A DNA stretch of 64,000 bases from Longimicrobium sp. (GCA_036389795.1 DASVWD010000099.1:51619-115618); one strand, 5' to 3'; positions 21,901-30,780 are shown, numbered from the stretch's first letter. Notes: generated from the sequence alone by a model not told the origin. Translations and numbers: made by a program.

Positions 21901-24735
21901 TCAGCGAAGCGTGGTTCCGCCGCCGGGGGTGCCGGGAGTCGTCGCCCCGGACGCGGGAACCCCGGCGATGCCCACGAACACCCGCCCGTTGCCCGCCTTC
22001 GCCGTCTCTTCCGACTGCGTGGCGAGGTAGGTGGCGGCGCCTCCGGCCAGGTTCAGGTCGTCGGTGTAGACGAACCACTCCTGCAGCGCCGCGACGCCGG
22101 AGAGCGTCACGGTTCCGGAGTTATAGTTGACGTCCATCTGGCCGAACTGGTGCGTGTGCGCGGCGAGCGAGACGGTGGCGGTGCCGTCGCCGTTGTTGGT
22201 GGTCGAGATCAGGTTCCCGCTGTAGCCCTTGATCGCGCTGCCGCGGTTGCCCTGGAAGTACGGCAGCCCCTTGGCCGGGCTCGCGAGCTGTCCCGTCCCC
22301 GCGGCGAGACCCGCCTTGGAGCGGGTGGCCCCCTCGGTCGCGTACCGGCTCTCGACGATCACCTCGATATCATCGAACCAGGCACTCCCCGACTGGGCGC
22401 CGTTGTAGCCCAGGTGAATGGCGAGCCGCAGCACACCGGCGCCGTTCACCTGGAAGTACGCCCAAACCTCGGTGAAGTCTCGGGCAACGCCATCGGCAGG
22501 CAAGCCTACGTCCGCGACGAACGAGAACACCCCGGCGCTGCGTGTCTCCAGCACCGTGAGGGAGGACACGCCCGAGACGATATCCGTGTTGAGCGCCGCG
22601 CCCTCGCCAGCCTCGCCGGGCGGTAGGGCCGTGGTCTTGATCCTGCCGCGCACCGTCACGTAATCGCCGTCCGCCACCGCGTACTGCGGGAAGGCCCACG
22701 CTTCGTCCGCCGCGGACGCATGCGAGAGTTTGAAGCTGCGGTCCCCACGGTAGAACGTTGCCGTGTCGATGGTGAGTGAATTGACGGCGGTGAGTTCGGT
22801 GAGGCCCTCCGCGTCGCGCTGCGCGCTGCCGTTGACCAGGACGTTACGCGCCCCGTTGCCCACGCCCCGACGGCCCGTCCGCGCCTCCCCCTGCACCGTA
22901 GGCGCCGGGACGTTGTTGATGTTGCCGCCGTAGTTGCTGACCGTCGTGCTGGGCGTGACGGAGCCGCTGATCCAGTTGGAGGCGACGTACACCATCGAGA
23001 CGGCCCGCACGCGTACATCGTAGCCCACTCCCGCGCTCACCTCGGAGAGGACGAACGCCTCGGTGTCCTGCGGCCCCGCGTAGTTGCAGAGGTTGAACAC
23101 CCCTCCAGCCGTCGGCTTGATCTCAATCTCGTAGCGCAGCAGGTGCGGCTCCGGCGAGGCGGTCCACTGCACCCGGATCCGCGGCACGCGGATGCCGTCC
23201 TGCACCTCGAGCGCCGTTGTGGCGTCGGCCGTCAGCACCAGGCCCGACGGCGCCGCCACGCTCTGCGGATCCGGCAGGCTCCCGCCCGGCAGCGTTGCCG
23301 TCGTGGTGGGAGTCGAGAGCGTGTACGTGTCGGCGCTGTAGGCCTGGAGCACCACTTCCACCAGGTGGTCCGGCCGGATGGAGAGCCCCAGCACCCAGAA
23401 CGGCTTGGCGGTCCAGCCGGGGGTGGAGTGGGTGACCGGCACCACGTCGCCCACCTGCAGCTGCAGCGCCGCCTCCTTGGCCGTCAGGCTCACGAAGAGA
23501 TCGTTCCGGCTCTCCTTGAGCAGCACCTCGGCGATCTGCAGCGCGGCGTAGCGGTTGGTGGTGCAGGGCAGGTCGACGTCCACCTCGTTGGCGAAGCCGT
23601 TATCGGCGGTGCGATAGGGATTCGCCGCGCCCGGTTCGGGCCACGTGGCCGTCTCCACCACGTAGTTCTTGCCGGAGTCGACGTACGCCACGCGCACCGT
23701 GTTCGCCGTCTCCTTGAGCCCCGCCCGGCGGAAGCTCCAGTTGCCGACGATGTTGTCCTCGGTGAGCGCGAACGCCGTGGGCGTGGTGGGCCGCCGGATG
23801 AAGAGCCGGTAGACGCCGCCCTGATAGACCAGCTGCCCCCGGCAGGAGGAGAGCAGGTCGTTCAGGTTCTGGCCGCGCGCGCGCTCGGTGGCGAGGATCG
23901 CGTTGCAGGTGAAGCGCTTCTGCACCCCGCCGGGCACGGAGAGGGTCTCGTCGCAGTAGTTGGCGGCGGCGGCGAAGGACGCTTCGTCGATCTCGGCCGT
24001 CGATGCCCCGAGCCCCACCTGCGTGGACAGCAGGTAGTCACGCACGCAGAGCGCGGGGTTCTCCGCGTGCTTCCACGTGGAGTCGCGCGGGTCGAAGACG
24101 CGCCGCCCCCGGACCACGCAGGCGATGCGCGGGATTCCCCCGGGAAACTTCTCGTTGTCGTAGGTAAGGAGCAGCCGCACGTATGCCATGCCTCGCCCGC
24201 GGGAGGACGAGGGCCAGCCGGTGGAGGAGAAGCGGGCCGACATTTCTGCGTCCACGCTCTGGCCGAACGTGCCCATGTACTTCGCGACCCGCACCCGCGC
24301 GGTCGCCCCGTCGATCGTGCTGTTGCCGACGAAGGCGCTCTGCACCACGCCGGAGGCCGAGACGGCCAGCTTGTCGTCCAGGTAGATCTCGTCGATGGCC
24401 TGGATGCCGTTGCCGTCATCCGAGCCCACCCCTAGCACGCCGACGATCGCGAGGATCTTGTTGTTGTTGGGATCGACCCGGATATCCACGATGTTGGGGG
24501 CCATCTTCACGGTGCCGTAGATGACCGGCACGTCCGCCTGGGCGCTGGTGGCGCTGGTCTGGAAGCCTTCCTGCCCGCCGCGAAGGCGTCCCGCGAGGAG
24601 CCCGCCGACCCCGGAGGCGACGAAGCTCGCGCCCAGCGAGAACGCCGCCGCCGACACCATCTGCCCCACCCCGGGGATGAACTGCACCCCGATCAATGCC
24701 GCCCCGGCGACGATCTTCCCGAGCGGGCTACTCAT
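21901..24735 (-). CDS. Phage tail tip / host-specificity protein, gpJ-like
   Basis: 944 residues. Begins with a hydrophobic Gly-rich segment (MSSPLGKIVAGAALIGVQFI), followed by the hub-like part with YGTVKMAPNIVDIRVDPNNN, LLLTYDNEKFPGGIPRIACV, and CVRDYLLSTQVGLGASTAEI, a pattern typical of tail-hub proteins ('AL-L-DYLT---YGLG---IDE--F--AA--CD'). Residues about 500-600 look like a fibronectin-III module (IRVQWTASPEPHLLRYEIEI, then VSAGVGYDVRVRAVS). The C-terminal third is beta-rich and probably carries the receptor-contact region. Overlaps the NlpC/P60-like gene by 8 bases. Confidence 0.85.
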   Translation of the reverse strand: MSSPLGKIVAGAALIGVQFIPGVGQMVSAAAFSLGASFVASGVGGLLAGRLRGGQEGFQTSATSAQADVPVIYGTVKMAPNIVDIRVDPNNNKILAIVGVLGVGSDDGNGIQAIDEIYLDDKLAVSASGVVQSAFVGNSTIDGATARVRVAKYMGTFGQSVDAEMSARFSSTGWPSSSRGRGMAYVRLLLTYDNEKFPGGIPRIACVVRGRRVFDPRDSTWKHAENPALCVRDYLLSTQVGLGASTAEIDEASFAAAANYCDETLSVPGGVQKRFTCNAILATERARGQNLNDLLSSCRGQLVYQGGVYRLFIRRPTTPTAFALTEDNIVGNWSFRRAGLKETANTVRVAYVDSGKNYVVETATWPEPGAANPYRTADNGFANEVDVDLPCTTNRYAALQIAEVLLKESRNDLFVSLTAKEAALQLQVGDVVPVTHSTPGWTAKPFWVLGLSIRPDHLVEVVLQAYSADTYTLSTPTTTATLPGGSLPDPQSVAAPSGLVLTADATTALEVQDGIRVPRIRVQWTASPEPHLLRYEIEIKPTAGGVFNLCNYAGPQDTEAFVLSEVSAGVGYDVRVRAVSMVYVASNWISGSVTPSTTVSNYGGNINNVPAPTVQGEARTGRRGVGNGARNVLVNGSAQRDAEGLTELTAVNSLTIDTATFYRGDRSFKLSHASAADEAWAFPQYAVADGDYVTVRGRIKTTALPPGEAGEGAALNTDIVSGVSSLTVLETRSAGVFSFVADVGLPADGVARDFTEVWAYFQVNGAGVLRLAIHLGYNGAQSGSAWFDDIEVIVESRYATEGATRSKAGLAAGTGQLASPAKGLPYFQGNRGSAIKGYSGNLISTTNNGDGTATVSLAAHTHQFGQMDVNYNSGTVTLSGVAALQEWFVYTDDLNLAGGAATYLATQSEETAKAGNGRVFVGIAGVPASGATTPGTPGGGTTLR

Positions 24736-25153
24736 GGCTCGGCAGCCTCCAGAGCAGCACCCCCGCGCTCAGCTCCGACAGGGGAACCAGACGCACCCCC
24801 TCGGCCCGCGTCGAGACCAGCGCCCGGCCGTCCACGACCACGGCCGTCTGCGCCTCGCCGCCCTGCTCCGGGCCTACGGCGACGTCCCCGCTCTGCGCGA
24901 ACCCGAGCGGCAGGCACCAGGCCTGGAGGCGCTGGAGGCTCGGGCGGACTCCGCCGCTCACGCGCATGGCCTCCACGGCCTGCCGGGCGCTCGCCCAGCG
25001 CGGCACCGAGGCGAACACCTCCTGGCCGTACATCACCCGTGCCGCCTGGCGCACCAGCGAGGCGCAGTCGGTGCGGCCCCATGCGAAGCGCCGGCCCACG
25101 CGGCCGGCGGCCCAGTGGTGCAGGCGCACGTCCCAGTTCTCGGCGCGCTTCAC
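24728..25153 (-). CDS. NlpC/P60-like tail peptidase (DUF6950-type)
   Basis: 141 residues with a GTG start in a GTGA overlap. HHWAAGRVGRRFAWGRTDCA has the W-x-x-x-x-x-F-x-W-G-x-x-D-C-A signature with the catalytic Cys; the His partner is probably in LPLGFAQSGDVAVGP to TAVVVDGRALVST, where the family places it. Cysteine peptidase-like proteins of this kind precede the tip gene in many phages and help the tail cross peptidoglycan. It is the only peptidoglycan-directed candidate in the prophage. Confidence 0.75.
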   Translation of the reverse strand: MKRAENWDVRLHHWAAGRVGRRFAWGRTDCASLVRQAARVMYGQEVFASVPRWASARQAVEAMRVSGGVRPSLQRLQAWCLPLGFAQSGDVAVGPEQGGEAQTAVVVDGRALVSTRAEGVRLVPLSELSAGVLLWRLPSHE

Positions 25154-25518
25154 TGGCCGGGCTCCCGTGTGGGAGCGCGGTCGCGCGTCGGCGCCGGGAA
25201 CCAATCCAGGAGGTCGCGGGGCGGAAGCATGGCTGCGATCAGGCCCGCGCATTGGCGGACTCGCGCCGTCGCCACTTCGTCCACCTCCATAGCATCGCCA
25301 ACGCGGTAGATAACCGACGACTGGAGAAGCGCCGTTACGTGATCCCAGGTGAAACCCTTCGGATGATCGTACAGCAGAAGCGCAGCCCTGGCATGAAACG
25401 ACTCGTCGGCAGAGTCGAACACCGCATCCGCCAGGATGACCTCATGTGGCTCGCCAGCCAAGACCCGAATCCACAGGTCGTGATTGAGTGCGGGTTGAAC
25501 GGCGTTGTCGATGCTCAT
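25150..25518 (-). CDS. Hypothetical tail-region protein (122 aa)
   Basis: MSIDNAVQPALNHDLWIRVL, then EPHEVILADAVFDSADESFH and helices (EVATARVRQCAGLIAAMLPP). Base composition is slightly lower in GC than its neighbours, and it is wedged between the two tail-tip genes, so it may be an insert. No known family. Confidence 0.55.
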   Translation of the reverse strand: MSIDNAVQPALNHDLWIRVLAGEPHEVILADAVFDSADESFHARAALLLYDHPKGFTWDHVTALLQSSVIYRVGDAMEVDEVATARVRQCAGLIAAMLPPRDLLDWFPAPTRDRAPTREPGQ

Positions 25519-26189
25519 GTCGATGGCCTCAGTCCGGTGTCCGACGGCGTCCCCGGCGTCTGCCCGCCGCGCGAGGGTCCGCTCGGCGCGTTGGTGCCCC
25601 AGTAGATCGGCTTCCCCTCGATGGTCGGCACGTTCTGGAAGAAGGTGTCCCCGGCCGCCTGCCCGGCCCGGGCCAGAAGCTCGTTGTGGCTGGTGACGTT
25701 GGCGCGCACCGGCTGCGGATGCGCGAGCCGCGCGGAGCGCGAGACGACGCGCGTGCGCACCGTGCAGGTGCCGGGCGCCCCGTCCCCGCCCGGCTCCTCA
25801 CCGATCTCCCACGCCTCGTTCTGGTAGCCTGTCCAAAGGAGGAGCGGGTCGGCCACGATCGCGCCGGTGGCCTCGGTCACGTGCGCGAGCCACACCGACG
25901 CCGCGAAGCCACGCACCTGGTTCGCCAGCAGCGCCGACATGACCGCCGTGTCCACGCCGGAGAGGGTGAGCTCCATGCTCTGGCTCTCCCCATCAGGGCT
26001 CTCCTCCGCCGCGCCGAGCTCCAGCAGCCCGCCCACGGCGTCCCACGTGAAACCGTTCCACGGCAGGTCCTGCGGCGCGGTCGCGAGCCGGAGCGTGCCG
26101 CCGGAGTGCGAGACCTGGATCAGGTGGACGGCCGTGCTGCGCTCCGCGGAGACGGCCGCCACCATGCCGGAGGTGAGTGCCCGCGTCAC
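25515..26189 (-). CDS. Tail tip assembly protein, DUF2163-like
   Basis: 224 residues. The N-terminal part (VHLIQVSHSGGTLRLATAPQ, DLPWNGFTWDAVGGLLELGA, then ESQSMELTLSGVDTAVMSAL) matches the phage/gene-transfer-agent family in which a strand-rich domain binds the tail hub, with LLWTGYQNEAWEI. The C-terminus (DTFFQNVPTIEGKPIYWG) is the usual end. Placed between the distal tail protein and the peptidase, as in siphovirus tail tips. Confidence 0.7.
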   Translation of the reverse strand: MTRALTSGMVAAVSAERSTAVHLIQVSHSGGTLRLATAPQDLPWNGFTWDAVGGLLELGAAEESPDGESQSMELTLSGVDTAVMSALLANQVRGFAASVWLAHVTEATGAIVADPLLLWTGYQNEAWEIGEEPGGDGAPGTCTVRTRVVSRSARLAHPQPVRANVTSHNELLARAGQAAGDTFFQNVPTIEGKPIYWGTNAPSGPSRGGQTPGTPSDTGLRPST

Positions 26190-26824
26190 GGCGCCTCCCG
26201 GAACGCGACCCGCAGCCCCATGTACCAGCCGTCCGGCCCCGCGGCGGGAATCTCCGGCTTGCCCGCGATCATCGCCCGCAGGGTGCAGTTGGAGAGCGTG
26301 ACCACGGTGCCGTTGGGCACCGTGTAGCCGACCGGCAGGGCCGGCGAGATCGTGGCCGTAGCGCCGCCGCCGCCGTTGCTGCTCTGGTCCGAGGTGAAGC
26401 GGAAGAGTGGGTTGAGCCCCGCGATCCGCAGCGCATCGCCGGCGCGGATTGCGTTCGTGACGGCGGGGCCCAGTCCGGAAAGCGTGATCGTGGCGCCCTG
26501 ATTGCTCCCGGGGCCCGCGTCCAGGATCGTGGCCGAAGCGACCGCCGCCGCGCCGTTCTTCGCCAGGCCCGACCCCGGCGTCAGCAGGTGTGCGATGTCG
26601 AAGACCACGAGGCGCGCGGCGGCCTCCTCGATGAAGACCAGCAGCGCCTCCACCTCAGGCCGGCCCCGCTTGAGCGGCCCCCACTCCTCGCTCCAGGTGC
26701 GCCCCACGGCGTTGCCGGTCCTGGCCTGGATGCCCCCGGTGTGCCCCACCGACAGAAAGCCGGCGGGCATGTCGATCAGCGCCGACTGTTCGCGCGAGAG
26801 CAGGGTGCGGGGGAAGGAGGGCAC
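26186..26824 (-). CDS. Distal tail-like protein (212 aa)
   Basis: MPSFPRTLLSREQSALIDMP, RTWSEEWGPLKRGRPEVEAL, and ending KPEIPAAGPDGWYMGLRVAF show a beta-rich protein with a domain insertion (LSGLGPAVTNAIRAGDALRI; GYTVPNGTVVTLSN). Position right after the tape measure fits the distal tail protein, which forms the ring between tail tube and tip. Family assignment is by position and general character. Confidence 0.6.
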   Translation of the reverse strand: MPSFPRTLLSREQSALIDMPAGFLSVGHTGGIQARTGNAVGRTWSEEWGPLKRGRPEVEALLVFIEEAAARLVVFDIAHLLTPGSGLAKNGAAAVASATILDAGPGSNQGATITLSGLGPAVTNAIRAGDALRIAGLNPLFRFTSDQSSNGGGGATATISPALPVGYTVPNGTVVTLSNCTLRAMIAGKPEIPAAGPDGWYMGLRVAFREAP

Positions 26825-26830
26825 GGCAGT

Positions 26831-27040
26831 TCAGGACGTGGGGGGTTGCGGGCGCTCGGGCCCGCCGGCGCGGGCACACTTCGCGACCGCCGCCGCCACC
26901 GCGTCCCGGTGTTCCTCAAGGAACCGGGCCACGCGGTCAGCGTCCCACGGCACATCGTCGAATCGCACGGTCGCTGTCGCCTGCGGCGGCGGCGGGGCGG
27001 GGCGGCGGCGAAACAGCCGCCTCAGTAAATCGCGAAGCAT
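26831..27040 (-). CDS. Small hypothetical protein after tape measure (69 aa)
   Basis: MLRDLLRRLFRRRPAPPPPQ, then VRFDDVPWDADRVARFLEEH and VAAAVAKCARAG. A basic amphipathic start, Pro linker and a compact helical end. Unknown role; located between tape measure and distal tail genes. Confidence 0.55.
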   Translation of the reverse strand: MLRDLLRRLFRRRPAPPPPQATATVRFDDVPWDADRVARFLEEHRDAVAAAVAKCARAGGPERPQPPTS

Positions 27041-27060
27041 CGCTGGCTCCTCCTTGTGCT

Positions 27061-29184
27061 TCAGTTTCCCCGGATGGCCTTGCGCACCGCGCCGCTTCCG
27101 TTGATCGCCCGGGCCACCTGCATGGCGATCTCGTCGCGCGAGCCTTCCAGCATCTGAGACACGCTCCTGGCGTCCCAGGCCTGGACGTTCTGGTTGACGG
27201 TGACGTGAACGTTGACCACGCCGCCGCCCGCCGCCGGACGGCCACCGCCACCCCGAGAGAGTCGGTGGTTTGGGATGATGTTCCCTGAGGAACCCGGCAG
27301 GAAGAGCTCCGGGCCGCGCTCGCCCACCAGGTACGCGCCACCGGCGGAGACTGGGCCCCCCGTCGCACGCGCACCATCAATGGGGGCAAGGATCGCGGGT
27401 AGCCGGGAGGACGTGGAGGAGGGCGATGCACCCCCGACCACCGCACCCAGGATCATCTGCCCGAACTGCTGGACCGCCTGGTTCATGAAGAAGCGGGCAA
27501 GGTCCGCGGTGAGGGCGGTCAGCATCTCACGGAACGACTTCAGGACCTTGCGGTTGTTCTCGATGACGTCGCTCGCCCAATCGCTGAAGTGAGACCCGGC
27601 CATGTCGATGATCGGTCCGAGCCGCTCCATCTGCTCTTCCACCTCTTCGCGCATGCGACGGAACTCCTCCGCTTGGGCGCGCATCTTGGCTGCGTCGCGC
27701 GCCCCCTGCTGATGTCCGATGAGGGCGCCGCCGCGCGCATGGAGCGCCTTGTCATCGGCCAGCCCGCGGGTAAGTGAGATTTCGGCGAGCGGCCGCGGGG
27801 CCTCTTCCTCCACGAACCGGCGGAGATCCACGGCTGCCCGCAGAAGGTTGGCGGGAGCTTCACCGCCAAGCTTTCGGACCTGGTCGTTCACGCGAGCCGC
27901 CTGCTCCCACATCAGCCGCAGCGCGTCGCGGTTGGCGTGGCCCGCCTCTTCGAGGAGCTTCAGGTGTTCAAGCTCGGCCCTGACGGATTTGAGGAGGTCG
28001 GCGAAGGGCTCCTCCGGGCGCTGGCGCCCACCGCCGCCGCCCCCACCGCCGCCCGGCTGGTTCGGACGTCCTCCCGGCCGCGCAGGACGTTGAAGCGCAA
28101 GAATGCGCTGATTCGCAGCGCCGAGAAGATCTGTGATCTCCCCGTAGCGCTCTGCCACGGAACTCACCGCCGCCTGTTCTCGACGTAGCGCCTCCATGGT
28201 CGCACGCAGAGACTCAACGCTGGTCTGCCGGGAGATTGCGGAGAGCGCCTCGCGCTGCCGCATGTTGAGCGCGCGCCGGTCCTTGAAGGCCTTGTCGAGG
28301 CGGTCCTCTGCATGTGGGTCAGTCAGAAGCCCCAGCCATCCCCAGTTGTTCGTCGTCCACCCAGCGTTGCGGAACACCTGCGGCAGGTCGAAGATGGTGT
28401 CGAGCAGAGCGCCAAGGGACTCCGTCAGACCACCCACGCCGCTGGCAGCCCCGGTAGCTCCGTCGTAAACATCGGTGAATAGGCGGCGCACATCGGGCGA
28501 CGTGGCGACGACCTCCGCAAGTGCTTCTTTCAAATCACTGACGATGTTTCCGAATTCCTTGATGCGGCCCGGCGTGGTCTGCAGCTCGGCCTCCGCCGCC
28601 CCGGCGAAGTTGGCACGCAGCTCAGTGAATGCCTGGTTGACGTCCTTCGTGGTGACGCCGTACTCGCGCAACGGCCGCGTCTGACCGTTCCATGCGCGGG
28701 CGAGCTTCTCCCCGGTTTGCGCCAGGTCGTCCCCACGCCGGGCGGCAATGTCTACGGCGAGCCCGATAAGCCTAAGTCCAGTCTCCGTGTTTCCGGTTAC
28801 CTCGATGATGCGGGTGAGCGCCTCGGTGATCTGCTCATCATCGAAAGCGGACATGCGGTCCAGTTGCGAGACGACGCCGTCGATATGGGGCTCCAAGCGC
28901 GCGAAGTTCTGACCAACGCCTTCAACTGCGTTGCCGAGCATCTTCCCCAACCGCTCCGCCTCCAGGAACTCGCGAGCCGCGCTCTGGCCGAAGGCAATGA
29001 TTTCGCGCGCGCCTCGCTGGAACGCATCGGAGGCTAGGTTGCCGAGGAACGAATCCCGCAAACCCGACGTGGCTTTGGCGAACGTGCGGACGTCGCCCTC
29101 GCTGCGCTTGAGCGCGCGACGGAGCTCGTCGTTGTCCCCGACGATGCGGACAGCCAGCGTCGCCAGCTCGGACTTCAATGCCAT
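27061..29184 (-). CDS. Tail tape measure protein
   Basis: 707 residues, strongly helical. The N-terminal half (MALKSELATLAVRIVGDNDE, LKRSEGDVRTFAKATSGLRD, then AAREFLEAERLGKMLGNAVE and VTTKDVNQAFTELRANFAGA) matches the phage tail tape measure core. A Gly-rich linker (GGGGGGGGGRQRPEEP) precedes long charged helices (AAKMRAQAEEFRRMREEVEE). The C-terminal part (ATGGPVSAGGAYLVGERGPE) has the GGP-x-x-G--Y-VGE-GPE motif typical of this family's end. At about 0.15 nm per residue, the known rule, the tail would be near 100 nm. Follows the G/GT chaperone genes as expected. Confidence 0.92.
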   Translation of the reverse strand: MALKSELATLAVRIVGDNDELRRALKRSEGDVRTFAKATSGLRDSFLGNLASDAFQRGAREIIAFGQSAAREFLEAERLGKMLGNAVEGVGQNFARLEPHIDGVVSQLDRMSAFDDEQITEALTRIIEVTGNTETGLRLIGLAVDIAARRGDDLAQTGEKLARAWNGQTRPLREYGVTTKDVNQAFTELRANFAGAAEAELQTTPGRIKEFGNIVSDLKEALAEVVATSPDVRRLFTDVYDGATGAASGVGGLTESLGALLDTIFDLPQVFRNAGWTTNNWGWLGLLTDPHAEDRLDKAFKDRRALNMRQREALSAISRQTSVESLRATMEALRREQAAVSSVAERYGEITDLLGAANQRILALQRPARPGGRPNQPGGGGGGGGGRQRPEEPFADLLKSVRAELEHLKLLEEAGHANRDALRLMWEQAARVNDQVRKLGGEAPANLLRAAVDLRRFVEEEAPRPLAEISLTRGLADDKALHARGGALIGHQQGARDAAKMRAQAEEFRRMREEVEEQMERLGPIIDMAGSHFSDWASDVIENNRKVLKSFREMLTALTADLARFFMNQAVQQFGQMILGAVVGGASPSSTSSRLPAILAPIDGARATGGPVSAGGAYLVGERGPELFLPGSSGNIIPNHRLSRGGGGRPAAGGGVVNVHVTVNQNVQAWDARSVSQMLEGSRDEIAMQVARAINGSGAVRKAIRGN

Positions 29185-29273
29185 CAGCGGAGATCAGCCG
29201 AAGGGTTTGACGAACGCCGGACCCGCTCGTTACCGTAAGAACCGCACACTCAAAAGCCCGGAGGATAGTGCAG

Positions 29274-29375
29274 ATGATCACCGCCCTACTCCTACTCGCG
29301 CTCGCCGTAGGACTTCTGATCGGGCTTGGGGTCGGAATTGGCCTGCTATTAGTTTCACGAAGACGAGGTACGTGA
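29274..29375 (+). CDS. 33-aa single-pass membrane miniprotein, opposite strand in the tail operon
   Basis: ATG preceded by ggagga 8 bases upstream. MITALLLLALAVGLLIGLGV then GIGLLLVSRRRGT: almost entirely one membrane helix with a basic cytoplasmic end. A possible promoter TTGACG-N18-TACCGT lies at 29207-29236. It is divergent from the tape measure gene and starts the only plus-strand pair inside the structural block. Confidence 0.5.
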   Translation: MITALLLLALAVGLLIGLGVGIGLLLVSRRRGT

Positions 29376-29412
29376 AATCCACCCCTTCCGCCCCCGCCGT
29401 ATCCACCTCCCG

Positions 29413-29586
29413 ATGACTCACGATGTTCCGTGTCGCGAGTGCCGCTCCCTGATCGACTCTGCGGCGCCAACCTGCCCGACCTGCGGTTGCACCCAGGGCC
29501 CGCCCCCAGCAAAGCCGGTCACGGCGGGAACGATTGCCGCTGGGGTCGTGCTGGCAGTTCTGGTTCTGCTGGTGCTCTTCAGCTAA
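29413..29586 (+). CDS. 57-aa zinc-ribbon membrane miniprotein
   Basis: MTHDVPCRECRSLIDSAAPT followed by CPTCGC and a C-terminal membrane helix (IAAGVVLAVLVLLVLFS). CxxC...CxxC is a minimal zinc ribbon of the kind fused to membrane anchors. It follows the 33-aa gene after 37 bases and ends with a tail-to-tail overlap of 8 bases with the T gene. Probably a moron expressed independently of the tail genes; exclusion or host-modifying function is a guess. Confidence 0.6.
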   Translation: MTHDVPCRECRSLIDSAAPTCPTCGCTQGPPPAKPVTAGTIAAGVVLAVLVLLVLFS

Positions 29587-29959
29587 CGCCGGCTGCCGCC
29601 CAGACCTCCCGCTTGCGCTTCAGGTTCTCACACGCCTCGCGGTGCTGCTCCTCGGTGAGGCCGCCCGCCTTGAGCAGCGCGTCCAGCTCGGCGTAACCAT
29701 CCTCCACGTCCGCGAGCGACGGCGCCCCGGCTCCGCCAGCCCCGCCCCCCGCCGCCTCCTCCACCCGCCGCCGCTCCTCCAGGAACCATTCCTCCCAGTC
29801 GGCGGCTTCCTCTGCGGTGATGCGCCGCTTGAGCTCCGCCACGGTCATCCCGCCGAGCTCGGTGGCTATGCGGAAGTAGAGCCAGTGGTCGGGGCCTCGC
29901 CTTTTCCCTCGCGCGCGCCCAGTCCCGCCGCCCGCAGTGCCGGCGGTCCGAGGATGCAC
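29579..29959 (-). CDS. Tail assembly chaperone, T part of G/GT fusion
   Basis: This frame has no good start of its own and is entered by a -1 shift from the upstream G gene: after GGA AAA the ribosome slips and continues GKRRGPDHWLYFRIATELGG, MTVAELKRRITAEEAADWEE, then a coiled-coil end (LKAGGLTEEQHREACENLKR). 107 codons follow the slip, so the GT fusion is 239 residues, close to other G-T fusions. The T domain with 'MTVAELKRRIT-EE--DW' is characteristic. Stop overlaps the plus-strand miniprotein. Confidence 0.85.
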   Translation of the reverse strand: MHPRTAGTAGGGTGRARGKRRGPDHWLYFRIATELGGMTVAELKRRITAEEAADWEEWFLEERRRVEEAAGGGAGGAGAPSLADVEDGYAELDALLKAGGLTEEQHREACENLKRKREVWAAAGVS

Positions 29960-30297
29960 TGCGTCTCGAAGTCGAGCGCGGCGAGGTCGTCCATGCTCAT
30001 CCCCGCGAACACGAGCGCCCCGGTCTCAGGGTCGCGAGTAGTGTGCTTGATCGCGGAAAGGAGAGCGACGGTTTGCTCGTGTTCCGGCTCCGACGCGGCG
30101 ACGTCGATCAGTACGGCCGAGCGGGTGACCCCCGAACCGCCGCGCACCTCCACCTCGCCTTCCAGCTCCGGCACGTAGTGCCACTCGCTGGTGGCCCCGA
30201 CCGGCCGTGCTTCGGCCCGCTTGGCCGCGACCCGCGCCCGGGCCCGCTCCGCCAGCGACGGCACGGGCGCGGCCGGGGCGACCTCCTTCCTGGGCAT
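29866..30297 (-). CDS. Tail assembly chaperone G (143 aa), upstream part of frameshift pair
   Basis: Starts MPRKEVAPAAPVPSLAERAR and holds SEWHYVPELEGEVEVRGGSG, KHTTRDPETGALVFAGMSMD and DDLAALDFETQCILG, the usual pattern of the G protein. The slippery heptamer G-GGA-AAA lies on the minus strand at 29908-29902 (codons 130-132), in the zero frame X-XXY-YYZ required for -1 slippage, with G/C-rich sequence behind it. Without slippage, translation ends 11 codons later. G and GT coat the tape measure during tail assembly. Confidence 0.85.
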   Translation of the reverse strand: MPRKEVAPAAPVPSLAERARARVAAKRAEARPVGATSEWHYVPELEGEVEVRGGSGVTRSAVLIDVAASEPEHEQTVALLSAIKHTTRDPETGALVFAGMSMDDLAALDFETQCILGPPALRAAGLGAREGKGEAPTTGSTSA

Positions 30298-30312
30298 CGT
30301 TCGTCCCTCCGT

Positions 30313-30744
30313 TTACGACGTGAGCTTGCTCAGCGCACCCTGCTTCACGAAGCGGAGCACGGTGGTGATCGCCTGGCCCACCTGCGTGTCCACCGGCTTG
30401 TAGACGAAGCACTTGTAGGCCGCGCTCCAGCCGGGGTTGGTGGCCGACCGGCTGGCGTTCACCGCCCGGAACTCCACGGTCACGTTGAGACCGTTGCGGG
30501 CGTCCTCGTATGCCGCGGCGTTCACCGCGTCCGGGGTGCCCGTGCCGAAGGCCTGGAGGCAGGTGACCTCCAGCGAGCCGGACTCCATGCCCGCCTCGCT
30601 CGACTTCGTGCCGGCCGCGTTGCCCACGGTGGTGTCCACCTCGTCGAACTCCGGACCGCCGGAGATCTGCTGGACGTACGCGGAGAGGTCGACCGTCGTG
30701 GGGCCGGAGGTCGTCACGCTTACGTACGGGTTCTTGAGGATCAT
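30313..30744 (-). CDS. Major tail tube protein-like (143 aa)
   Basis: MILKNPYVSVTTSGPTTVDL followed by SAYVQQISGGPEFDEVDTTV and GSLEVTCLQAFGTGTPDAVN; the strand pattern and 'V-LS-YV---S---E-DEVD-T-MG' type motif match tail tube proteins that stack into hexameric rings. It lies directly before the chaperones, the canonical position. Confidence 0.75.
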   Translation of the reverse strand: MILKNPYVSVTTSGPTTVDLSAYVQQISGGPEFDEVDTTVGNAAGTKSSEAGMESGSLEVTCLQAFGTGTPDAVNAAAYEDARNGLNVTVEFRAVNASRSATNPGWSAAYKCFVYKPVDTQVGQAITTVLRFVKQGALSKLTS

Positions 30745-30780
30745 CGGTTGCCATCCGGTGCTGAGGGAGGGAGGGGTGTG

